Source: Pyrocephalus nanus (Eukaryota; Chordata; Aves; Passeriformes; Tyrannidae). From it: a stretch of 64,000 nt of DNA. Under the pieces are notes generated by a model, which was not told the DNA's origin, ran no database searches, and worked only from the letters and a program-made list of their open reading frames with translations. Of the stretch, positions 27,101-39,575 are shown one piece after another. The number at the start of each line of letters is the position of its first letter. Position 1 is the stretch's first letter. The translations under genes were made by a program, and so were the position numbers. Location: assembly GCA_038380795.1 (NCBI GenBank), contig CM076260.1:34072634-34136633 (forward strand), read 5' to 3'.

Positions 27101-28783
27101 CAGAGAGTACCTCAATATTTCCCATTCTGAGCTCTGTAGAAGAATTTAGGTAGATCAGTATAGGCCTGCCAGTTCCTGAGCTCCTTGGTTTGGAGAGCTC
27201 CTAAGGTGACTCAGTGGCCAGTCTAACTACAAGTAACTTGTACAACTTACCACCGAGGATTTTGGTATGACCACCAGAGAACACACTCCTATGTACACAC
27301 CTGTATTTTCTAACACAATCTCATTTAATCAGGGAACTAATGCTAATTGTCAAAAATCCCTTTCAGAAGGAGAAATTACTATGAGCAGTTACAACCTCTC
27401 GCACCAGAATAACCGTGTGTTGAAAAGCTCCTCATTCAGGCAGCACAAGACAGATCACCCAAGAAAGAAACTGTAGGTCCCAGTCACATCTCCATCAGGA
27501 AGTCCAAGAGCAGATCCACTACAAAGCCACAGGAGCAGGATGGGGTTGTAATGAGCTCAGCCCAGACCTCACTGCCACAGGCCAGTCCATAGCCATGGTG
27601 TCATCCATGGTCAGGCCAGGAAGTCCCATCAGTGGGACAGGGTTGGATGAGGACACAGACATGCTTGTGGGGCAGCTCATGTGAGGATGAGAGGCTGATA
27701 GTCCTAGCAGAAAGGCATCTCTCTGTGTAACCAGGAGAAGCTATTGACAAATCCTCATCTCTCATCACTCCCCAAGCCTTTAAAGATGTCCACACAAGGC
27801 TTCACAGCTTTTGGGGAAGAATTCTGAATGTTCTCTGTATTGTTCGTTGTTTTTCATGCTAGATATTCTTCATACATTTTGAAAAACTAACACACTCTCT
27901 AGTCCAGGTCATCAAGTAGCAAAAATAGAGGTTGCTCAGCTTTGAACTCTCATTAGTGATATGCCCCTTCATCTACGCTCGTAGCTGGAGAGACAGACGC
28001 TCTCATATATTTGTGTTCAAGCTGCTTCTGCAGAAAACTTAAATGCAAACATCACAGTTTGTACTTTTTCTTTACTTCTTTTTTCCAGCCATAGACAGAT
28101 ACCACACTAGGAGAAGCAAATTACTTAATTTTATAAAAGTTTTATGGGTTGCAGGGAAGCAAGTTAATCCAGGCAGCAACATAGACATATTTTACTTCTA
28201 TTGATCTAATCATCAGCATCCTGTTCTTGACATTTAATTATTCCTCTAAGTAACAGGTGGCTAAAAAATTTGTGCCTCTTTAGGGACATCAAAACACTGA
28301 AGACTTGTAGATTTGAAGTCACTGTCATTTTTTCATTTTTCATATAGTTTACACAAATTTGCTCAAGATTACTCAAAACATTCACTGAGAGAAGTGGGCC
28401 AAGTTTTGGGGGAAGGAAGGTCTAGGGGTGGGTTACATACATTCAAGGGTTCACTTCTGAGTATTCTGACTGTAATTTAGCAAGACAGCTAAGAGCATTG
28501 CAACACAGCAGTACGAGGGCACATGCATGCTTAGAATTAGATGCAGACATGAAAAGCTTCCAAAACTGGAACACATAGCACTATAACTCCACTAAACAAT
28601 GAAATTCAAGAAGTGAAAATGCATTTTATAGTTCAGTTTTTTTCCTATCAGCATCCCAGGAGCAAAAGGAAAGAATAAAGAGTGTGGGAAAGATGAAGTG
28701 CTAAAAGCCTCTTCAGAAAGGGTTTTTCTGTCCTTAAAGAAAAAATGTACATCTTAAAAAAAAGAAACCAAACCAAACAAACA

Positions 28784-28801
28784 AAAAAAAAAAAAAAAAA
28801 A
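28784..28801 (+). repeat. Poly-A run with (CAAA)-like lead-in
   Basis: An A homopolymer preceded by CCAAACCAAACAAAC-type sequence; low complexity with no recognisable adjacent retroposon. Confidence 0.92.
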
Positions 28802-29850
28802 CAAACCAGAAATCCCTATCACTTCAACATTTCACAATACGCATTTCTTGATCATTTACATATGAATATAAAGATTAATACAACTGTGAGACTGTGAGAA
28901 AAAGGGTTGTGTTTTTTTGGTTATACAAAAAAACCTTGCACTTTATTGTATATCTTGGAACCATATCCTTGGCAATATCCCATTCCAAGCTTTTTAAGCT
29001 CTCTCATTGATTGGATGGAAGTACAGTGTATGGAACATTGACAGATAAGGTTTATCAAAATTCATACATTTTCACAAGCTGGACACAGGCCTTCAAGATG
29101 TCGAAGGACAGCTGAAAAATGCTGTTCTGCAATTATTCACTCGCTATAACATTTGTAGTTATACAGGAGCCCTAGTTTAACAGAAATACTAAAAAATAAA
29201 TCCACCTTAAAAACAGCAAGGCTTTTTTTAATCATCTATTTGATGATACCCAACCTGTTACACAAAGTTAAATGTTCAGACCCTTAAATCACAGGGAGGG
29301 TGTTTTTTTTAATAATTTCTACAGGAAATTCAAACCAAAAACTTTGTGCCTCTAAGAACATTACAAGTTTCCTGTCAGTCTCTTGGCTGGTACCAACAGG
29401 CAAGCTTAGGAATCCCATTATTTTGACAGAACTGGATAGAAATTAACTCATTTTCCCAAGGCAATAAATCCTCTCCAGCACAGCAGATAAGAAACACTTC
29501 CTCCTATATTTCTTCTTCATATCGTCTTCATATTTCCTAGAGTAATTTAGATTTTATGGAGTACATTAGCAGTACCAAGTTTGTAGAGGTTCTGCTCTTT
29601 CTTACAGAAATATGTCAAACAGGTTTGCAAACAAAAACTTCCCTGAAGACTGGTCTGAGTCTTGACTTTTCTGTAACTCCACCATCATGCTCAAACAATT
29701 AATTCACCATGGCCTGAATTGTGCGTGGACAGATGAGTAGGATTGCAAGAGTTCACAAGTATAAAATGTGAAAAACAAAACTTCTGATGGACAAACACTG
29801 GTCAGTTTTCCCCCTGAAAGAGTTAACTGGAAAGAAAGGGCAACAGTAAA

Positions 29851-29883
29851 GACTGTCCATCAGGCTTTCTCTGATGGACAGTC
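29851..29883 (+). repeat. Perfect inverted repeat (13-bp stem, 7-base loop)
   Basis: GACTGTCCATCAG, loop GCTTTCT, then CTGATGGACAGTC. The arms are exact reverse complements. CTGATGGACA occurs once more at 29784-29793. Confidence 0.95.
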
Positions 29884-30972
29884 AGAGCTTTTCTTGTCAC
29901 ACAGTGGTTTGGTTCATCTGAGCTGAATGCACAAATCTTACTGTCTTCAAAATTTGTATGGTAATTGTTTTTGTAATATCAGAGCTACTTGCTACTGGTA
30001 ATCTACATTCCCTTACGAGATCCCTGAGAACTAGGAAGTGCTGTTATCCCCATTCTGCAAAAAATAAGCAGAAGCACCAGCAGTGCTGAGGATAAATGGA
30101 GTTTGTTTCTACTTCCAGAGGAGCTACAGCAATGCAGTCCTCATCCTAGGTAAAAGTTAAATCATCAGGTTTGAAGCATACCTCAGGTTCCTATAGGAAG
30201 CCAGAGAGTAGAGCAGGGAATTAAATTCAACAGCATTTGGCCTCAGACTAGCTCCCCAACCATCAGGCCAATCTATCTTGTTTCCTTGAGTATAAAAACT
30301 GGTTTGATTATACTACAAAATCTGCTACGAAAGGCCTTCATTTTATTTGTAGTATCTACACAGTGTATGGAATATATTTGACTACATAAACTTTCTCAAT
30401 AGATTTAAACTAGGATAACTCTTTCATGAAGATAAGACAGTCTTCAGAGTCCATCTCAATAAAATTCAGCCTCAAAAGTGAATTGTGGGATCGTTCATAT
30501 TATTGTCAGTAATAGCTCTTTTTGGCTTTAGATGAAATTATTTCAACCCAGCAGTCATTTGAACATCTGCACTTATATTCCATAAGCCTGTAAATAAGAA
30601 TATTTTATGCAGATCAGTGGCAAACAGTGCAGCACAGTGGGTGCCATGGGAGAGGCAATCCCAGCTCAGAACACACCTATAGTTACACACATGGACAGAG
30701 CTGTTGAAATAAGTGGGTTCATTTGAATGTTTATGTTTTTAACTTTCAAGTGGGTGTGGGCCAGAGCAAGAAAAAACAGTGAAATCTTGATGTGTTGCAA
30801 TCACCAAAGGTCCCACTGAAGTCAGTGCTGTAAAGATGCCATCTGTGCAAGCAAGAATTACACCTGGCAACTTCTGCAGACTTGGAACGCTGTCCTATGC
30901 ACTGCTTGTCTGGTCTGTGCCAGGACTGAGTACATGATTTTGTTTCATTACTTACCTACTTTTTCTTTCTTT

Positions 30973-30989
30973 CCCCCCCCCAAAAAAAA
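30973..30989 (+). repeat. C9-A8 junction of two homopolymers
   Basis: Nine C followed directly by eight A. The same C-run/A-run arrangement occurs at 45452-45476. Confidence 0.93.
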
Positions 30990-31426
30990 GACTGCATCTG
31001 AGGCACACAATTTGTGTTATTGCATACCCAGGGATTTTCTCGAGTCCTGAAGAAATTCGTGCAAGCTGTATCAAAAACTCATTAGGTACACGATACTACC
31101 TTATGCATGCCAGGAGTTTATAGAACTCATCTGAATAGTTACTGTGACTATTCAACTAGACGCTCACAGTTAACTTATTATGCCAGTGCACTGGCAGAGG
31201 GGAGATCTCCCAGAGTGTATGCAACGGTGCCATCTATCTCCCTGCCCTCCCCTCCTGTGATGCCTGTGATAACTGACAAATACCTTCAGTGCTACATCTA
31301 CTTTAACAGGTAGGGAGAGAAAGACTTTTCTAAAAAGTCTCACATAGCATGATAGGAACTTCTAGTGAGCACACCAGGTTCATCAAGTCCAAGAGAGACC
31401 CTTCAGCATGTAGTTCCCTAGTGATC

Positions 31427-31445
31427 TTTTTTTTTTTTTTTTTTT
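31427..31445 (+). repeat. Poly-T run (19 T)
   Basis: T homopolymer in intergenic DNA; it appears as a phenylalanine run in an artefactual open frame. Confidence 0.95.
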
Positions 31446-32339
31446 GTTCTTTTCTTCCTTATTCCCTGTATAACAATTTTTTCAGTGTCACAGATTCAAT
31501 TTCAGAACCTAGTGAGGCTCCAAAATTTGCATCTGTGCTGGGCAAGGCACTCTTGCATCTTAGGAGTCAACAGTCTCTAAAAACATGTAATGGTGCACTT
31601 GCTAATAAACCACAATTCTGCCAGCCAACTAGACATTAGTGCACAAAAAGCATGCAGATGGCTTGTCTGCAGCCTCAGGAACAGATACCACAGCAAGAGT
31701 CCCTGGCTGGGTAGCCCATATTTTGCATTCAGGGACATCCCTACAGATATTTGGCTTAAAGTACGTTCCAGACACTGGTTGAGTAGCCAAGGAAAACATA
31801 GCTTCAGAGAGCTATTGTTCCTTGTTCACTGATTTATTTCAAAACATGAACACATGAGTACAAAACTCAACAGAGAGCTCCAACCAAATATCTGTTCATC
31901 TGTGGTCAAGCAAAAAAAGACAAGATCCCTACGGTGCAGAAGGCATAGACAAGAATGACATTAAATTTTTCCACTGGAGTAACCGTCATCATCCACCACA
32001 AGCAAAAAATCCACTCAAAATTATGATGCCAAAAGCATCAAACAGATATGATTTTCCAAATAGCCCAGCACCGCATAAAGAATAATCTCCTAAACTTACA
32101 TTTTCTATTAAGGAAGAAACTATTATTCCCTTTTCAGTCTCACTGACTGACTTTAAAAGAATATAGCAGTCCAGGAATGAAAATTGTCATCTGCCATTAA
32201 TGCTTCACAGCAGCTAACCTACCTAAAACCCAAGCCTTGGCTTTGGGTGCTTGTAACTTTCTGCCAATTCCTGCTTTTGAATAAAAAAATATTTTCCATG
32301 GTGTACGAGTTATGTATGGTGTCAAGACCCAGATACATA

Positions 32340-32472
32340 CATAGAATGATAGAATGGTTTGGGTTGGAAGGGACCTTAAAGATCATCTATCATCTGCCAT
32401 TAGATCAGAGTTCATCAAAGCACCATCCAACCTGGACTTGGACACTTCCAAGGATGGAGCATCTCACAATTA
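32340..32472 (-). mobile_element. Short CR1 LINE 3' end
   Basis: Only about 130 bp of a minus-strand CR1 remain. On the plus strand it reads ATAGAATGGTTTGGGTTGG, then AAGGGACCTTAAAGATCATC, then CATCCAACCTGGACTTGGAC, with homology fading after GGATGGAGCATC. The 3' terminus is the best preserved part, as expected for a strongly 5'-truncated insertion. Confidence 0.92.
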
Positions 32473-35400
32473 TTCCTGCACTGGCTTTGTTAAACATTTC
32501 AATACTCATTTCATCTCTAATTTGTTTCCTTCCATAGAGGAATAGGAATCCTCAGAGCCGCACAAATAACTTTATGCTTACATAGCAGTATGAGATGTAT
32601 GCAATAGTAAATGCAAGATGAGTAGTAGAAACAATGATACCAGTGCTAAACATGTGAAAAGGTTATCCCACTGCAGGCTGAGCTGTCCTCTTTTCATCTA
32701 TTTACTTTTTTATGGGAGCTGGAGAGCTCTGGGAGCACCATCAGATCCTCTCACAGACTGCATTGCTCAACCTTTTCCTTTCTGGATTTACTCCCTCTTT
32801 AACCTTCTGGTTCCATTTTTGACACAGAGTAAGTAGTTCACTTCAAATCCCTTCTCAGTGCTTCATTCACTAAAGTGTGGTGGGGTACCAATATGGACAT
32901 AAGCTGATAATTTTTAAGAGGTACAGCTAACATCTGTACTCCAAATAATTCAACAATTCACACATAAACAACAGCCACATTTCCTAGCTTTATGTTTTCA
33001 TAAGTTAATGAAAAGAGATAGGTTTCCCATGAGAGGTGCTGAAGCTCCACACAGCTTTATTTACTCTTCTTTCAAAATCATAATTTTCATCAACGGAAAT
33101 TACTCAGATGCAATAAAACATGTTTTTCTAACAAAATGAAGTCCAAATCCTGCTTCCTGGACCAACATGAACTTTCCAATAGAGGACAATAAAGCTACCT
33201 CTTAGACTGGGAAAAACATTATTTGTGCCTTTCTTTGAACCATCCAACACCGGTAAATAAATATAGAGAGACAAACATTTCACCTCATTATGCTTTGGTT
33301 TATGGGTGACTGTGGTGGTAAGTGCACAGAAAGATTCCTTAATGATCTCAGGCTGATCCTGACCAGAACATGCTGAAAAGCTTTCTCTTGTTCACTAATC
33401 CAAATCAAGTAATAATGTTCCAAATATCTTTCAAGAAAAACATCTTTGTCAGTGCTTTCAAAGAATTAGCTACAGATCAAACTTGCTTAGATATAGCTTA
33501 AAAAAATAAAATTAAAAAGCCTTTTTTCTTGCCTGTATGTTTTTAAAGCTGGAAAAAGAGGGTTTTTTTTCATGGATTATAAAGGCAAAAGAGTATTTTT
33601 ATTACTAATTCATCTACCTCTATTCTGTGGAGCTGTTTTCCTTTAACTGCATCATCCTGGGTCTGCACTAGACATTTTATCAGTTTTGTACTGCAGAGTG
33701 AGTAGGATGATCTATTTATTTCTTGAGTGAAAATGGCTTTTCAGTTATATCATGAGGGGGAAAGTACTTCAGTATTTCCTTAGTGTAAACATGCAATGCC
33801 ATGAATTTCTGCTAGCAAAATTGTTCTTTTGTAATCATAAGCTACGTTTACAATAGAGGAGTTCAGCATTCTGATTGTAGACAAATATTTTCTAATGAGA
33901 CTATGAGGTCATTAGAGCTTTTCTTATGAATGAATGACTGCACTGTTTTTAAACAGAAATTTATTTCTGTTCAAATGGGTTCTTTGTAGAGCATTTTCAC
34001 ACATTATGATTTTACATTTTCAATCCCAACAAGCAATACTAAGTGTGTTTAGTTCTTCTCACGTATCTTAAAAGAAAAAAAAGAAACAAAGTTTGTGTTC
34101 CTCTTTTTCTAAAGTTTAAAATCTTAAATAAATGCAAAAGTAGGCAGTCCCTAGCAGTAATGAGGACCAACATGGACCAGAGATGACTGTTTCTTTCCCC
34201 TGCACAAATATTACCTTTCATGTTTAAAAGTCAAAAAACATTAGCCAGATACGGTTGTTGGTTATTTAATGGACAATTATTACAGTTCTTCAGGAAAAAA
34301 ACAAACCAAACCAAAACAACAACATAATAAGCAAACTCATCTCAATAGGAATTGTGTCACATGAACATCGCTGCTGGATGTCCCAGACTCACAGGCACCA
34401 AACACCACTGCTATCAGTAGACCTAGGAAGGCAGAGGAAACAGATCTTCTGCACCACAATAAAAGCTGATGATTATACCAAAATGCTGTATGATTTTTCA
34501 CAGGTAATGAAGTCTTTTATGGAGATGACCTTGATTTCTACCCTTTAAATTGTTTGGCTTGTGTTTTGAAAAAATGCACCTAGATGCAGATGGATGCAAC
34601 AGTGGGGACAGGAGATTCTACCTAAACAAATACCCACAAGCATTTCTGATATTATAAACTTTTGAACATTCCAGAGGAAATCTAATTCTCCAGAAGTTAT
34701 AGCCTCTAGTGCACTCAATGAAGAGTTTCAGTAAGACTGCTGAGCCAGCAATCATGGTGACAAACCAAGTCTTGTCCTCTGCAGGCACTTGCAGTGACTC
34801 CTGATGGATTTTTTTTTTTCCACCAAGTATTTTTGGCACAATAGGTAAAGTTCTTCAGGTGTCAACAAGGAGGTTCAGGGTGCTGTGTGTGTGCAAGTTT
34901 TCAGAGGATTTTGTGATGAATGTGGACTGAGATGGGGCTGATACAGAATCGTCTAGCCATGCACGGGTACTCTACGATAGCACCCTGGCCCTCACAGAAT
35001 CCCAGCTACACTTGAGAGGCTCAAAGCCTATCATGACTCTGACTGCTTCCATAAACAGTTCAGATGCTCTTCCTTTGCCATGGAACCTTGTGGAGTTTAG
35101 AAATTAAAATAAAACAAATAAATATATAGAAAAATAATAATTCTTTCCCTTACAGTAACTCTGTAACACTGAGATGTTAACTTAGATTCTATCTTTGGGG
35201 TCTTATTCAGTTCAGGTAAAATTGGGCTGCTTTGACATTTCCCAAATGAATGTCCTGCCCTGGAAGGATACCTTGTCTACCCCTACTCCTTCAGGAGTCA
35301 AGGAGTCCAGAAGTATAAGGATTTAATGTCAGGGAAAAGAGTTACCAACCCATACAAACAAAGCTTTTCATAAAGCTTCCTTGCTGTATGTTGAGTAGCC

Positions 35401-38400
35401 CTTCTGTATTCCTTCACCAGTTACCCACATGGATCACTCCTACTAGTTATTATAACACGTAACTCCAAGCACTTGAACAGTTCCTTAAACATGGTCTTCT
35501 GAAACAGGCACCCAATCCAGAAGAGCAGGCCACCTGTGGAGCATTTAGAATACAGACGAAACCCCACATAGATGCTTTAGAAATTTCAGAATATCAGATA
35601 TTTTTCAAACCAGTCAACTGGGGCTCTACAAAGGATACTACCATTTTTAATGTGTTTGTTCTTCCTGACAAGTTCAATTTGTCAAAATATTCTGAAAACC
35701 TAGAAAACACCAATTTCAGAGTCATCCAACCTCTAAAATGGAGCTACTTCTCATCTTTGAGGTGATGTCTTCCTGTGCCATTTCCTCTCACTGCTGGTAT
35801 GTCTTCAGGTGGACAGGCTTTAGGTCTTGGGTGCTGACAGGAAGACCAGGTGGTTGAAGAAAACTTATACCCTTATTTGAAAAACATTTTAAAGAAATCC
35901 CCATTTATTAAAGAGACTACTTAAAATAGAAATAGATTTAGGTAAAAACGTTAAAAGATATTATATGTAGAATATTGAAATAATCTTGAAAGCATCATCA
36001 TTAAAAGAATGTCCACATAAATGAGAAGGAATGTACTAATCAGTGAACACAACTGAGCTGTAAACTCTATGAGATGCTGCATACTACAGTTGCATTGAAT
36101 GGCAGCGTGATCTAATTTAAGAACAAAACCAGCATGAGTCTTCCAGGTTTGGGGTCTCAGGTGAAAGTCTGAATATCTTCTATGACAAAGAGCTTATAAC
36201 AACTCCAGTAATTGTGTTTAGGTATTTTTCTAATAATGAGCTGTGGGGTTTTAAATATTCTCTATTTTGCTGGAAAGACTTACTAAACATGTTAGAAGAA
36301 TACAGAGGTTTTAAATCAAAATGAGGACATATTTTGAACCACAAGACTGAATAAATAGGATCTACTTAGTAAAAAACAAAGCAAAACAAAACAAAACACA
36401 ATGGGAGAAAGAGTCCAATAAATCAAACCATTTACTCCGTGAAAGAGAATTTTACTGTCTCATTGGTGCTAACTCTTTCAATGCCCAGTTAGCCATTACT
36501 TCGCCAAAATTACAAGTAGAAGAATTACTGGTGTGCTCAGAATGTCTTCAGATTTCCCAGTATTTTCTCATTAATGTTAATATGCTATTAGAACATTCTG
36601 CACTTGAGTTAGTGACTCATGATATTAGACATAGCACTAAGGCAATCAAAAAAGTCACAAGTATCTCACAGCACACTTCAGTAGCAAGGTCCTGTAAAAC
36701 ATCCTTTGCATCTGAAATTCATCACTTCCTCGGCAGTCTCATAAAAGTGGTAACTTCAGAGATGCCTGCAGCAATGCAGGCACTACCCCAGCCCTTCTTC
36801 CACAAATTACTTCTCAGTGTTCTATTATTGGCATTCAAGAGTGGTAGAGCTGACTGGTAGGGGGCAAAGCACTGACTGTCATCTTGTCATGTGGCATCAG
36901 TCACCACTCATATAAGCTAGTGAATAATGTAGCATAAATGAGAACTTCTGCAGATAAAAGCAAAACATCAAAACGACAGTAAGGTCATTACTGAAAGATA
37001 CTCATTTCACAGTTTGTTTTACTTAATAACTCTGACAGCAAATGAGACCTTTTAAATGCAATAAAAATAACTGCTTCTTGGTGGCAACTTAATGTAAGAC
37101 ATTAGAGAAATCCAGGCTTATGAGAAAGGAATCAAACAATCAAATTTAAGACATCTTTGACAGAAGGGGAAAAAAAAAAAAAAGAAAAAAAATCTTTGAT
37201 GGAGAAAGAAGAATTTAAAGAAATCTCCAGTTCCATGTGACACTACCAAGCATTGAACACTGTAATCCGCATAGGAAGATTAGCAGATGTTCTCTATACA
37301 TGCCTGCTAATTGCACACCTTTCCCCAGGCTCTACTGGCTTTTATATGGAAAGATTATTTTTCCTTCAGTGCTCATTCCACTAGCGTTATCAACAGTAGT
37401 GCTGATCTGTAATTAATCATTGCACACATTAACCCAACTGCAAAGCACTCACTCCATGTACACACAGAGATTTACCTACACAGTACCAAATCTGATAAGG
37501 AAATAAAAGACATACTTAAATTGTGTGACAGACCTAGGAAGAAAGTTCAAAGTAATCTAGCAGCCATGTGTTGTGCATGAAAAGTAAAAGAACAGATTAA
37601 TATCTCTAATTACAAAATGGGGATTATCCTTAAATGTTTCAATTTGAACAGGCAATTAACTGAGTTAATGGTTGCAAATACATGTCCTGAAGTGTTCTTA
37701 CCTTTCATGTTTTAGTAAGGCTAATATCCATGAGGAAGAAATGTTCTCAAAGCATGCTTATCATTAATCCAGTCTTCCTCATAAAATGCAAAGCTCTTCT
37801 TCTGGCTTATCTCTTTAAGCAGTAGATTTCCTACAATGATTTCATTTGACAGCTTGCTACTGCACGAGCTTCAGCAAGATTAATCTGCCTCCAAAGCAGG
37901 CAATGCTGTTTTGGTAATCATTTACACAGAGTTTTGTACTGAGGAAATAAAGTTATGCTGCATAGCTTGCTTGAACATTAGTCTTTCATCAGTCAATTGA
38001 TAAAGTACTGAAAACAAACTTTGATTAAGAAATAAAAAAACCCACAGTTCATGAACACAACTGCCATAGGTGGGCATGACTGTATTTCGATTTTTTCACA
38101 AATGCACATTTTACTAAAAGCCTACACAAGTGACTGACAGGACATTGCCTTGTTGATATAAATAGGATAGCTAGACTGGAAACCAGCTAATAGATCCTTA
38201 CATGGTAGAGGTAACAGATGAGCTCTGAGCTACACATCTCATCTCAGCAGTCCAGGGGAGCCAACAATGCCTTCAGACCTACCCCTTATCTGTGGGATAT
38301 TTTCTTATTCTGTACTTTTCAGAATCAATTTTGTTTTGTTTAAGTCTACATGCCATGCAACATTCCAGAAATTTGGCTGTATCTTCTGACCCAAACGTGG

Positions 38401-39515
38401 TCATTCCTGCTCAGAGCTAGTGATGAGGGCACCAGGTACATCATGCCTGAAATGTACCAAAGGCAAGTCCATTCTTTCCTGGAAACTTCCCTGCCCACTC
38501 CACAATTCCAAGTAACACAGTCATCAGCAGACTCAGAGAGGTTGCTGCCCACCTTGATTTCACAGCTGGGGACTAATTGGCACCAAGATAATCAGAAGAT
38601 ATTGTCACGCCATTTGGCAGTAAAAGCTAGGAAGGAACATTGCTCCCCCAGACATTCAAACTGATCCATATGCTCTTTCTGGTAAGCTAAGTGGTTGCAA
38701 ACTCCCAGCTATACACCAGTTGGAGAGTAGCTGAGCAGAGAAAGTCGTAACATGCTATGGTTTCCAGCTGCTCTCCTACGGCCTGACATTTCTGGAATAG
38801 GTGTACATTTTGTGAAATAATACCCTGAGGCTCTCAGCAGAGAGTAAGAGTTTTTTCCAGAGCAACCACCATCAGTGCCTATACACCACAAAATTGCTGT
38901 AATCCTCACTGTTTTAAATTACTGCCTTAGACTTAGTAAAAAAACACTTTGCTTATACTAAATAAACATGAACATCTTAAGCATACCTGCTGGGAGGCTG
39001 GAGATGTGAGATATGAGATGAGGCAAGCAGGAAAGCAGAAAGGAGGGACCTTTGAAAAGTACAGGATATTTTGTCTCTAAAGCACATTTCTGAAAACAAA
39101 ACAAGGAAGAAATATGTAATGATGAGATGACAAGAAATTGTAAGATAAAAGGCATCATATAGGAAGGTGACAGGAAAAAAATTTAGCAGGAAGAAAAATG
39201 AGGAAATACAGTAATAACTCAGACTGCAAACAACTGAGAGAAGTTTTAATTTCAGAGGAAGTATTCATGGTCAGGCTAGATTGAAAATGTGTTCAGGCCA
39301 TGTTCACCCACAATGGTCAAAACTATGCTAGCTTTCTTTCCAACAGTTTCTAATGCCAGTACACAGAGTCTTATCCCTGTGCAAGACTTGAACAGCTACC
39401 CACATCTTAACCACTAGGTCTGAGACCTTTCCCTTGTTGATTTAGAGGCTATGGCTTTGAATTAAGGCTACACCTTTTATCAGTGGTCAGGTGTTAACTG
39501 AGGTGGTGACTTATG

Positions 39516-39575
<60 letters not shown>

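Larger units (their letters stand above)
21177..32339. other. Intergenic DNA, no gene recognised
   Basis: A long repeat-poor block. It holds A-rich/CAAA low-complexity sequence at about 21590-21660, a somewhat more GC-rich patch at 27470-27800 of unknown origin, the hairpin at 29851-29883 and a few homopolymers. No exon is supported. Confidence 0.7.
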
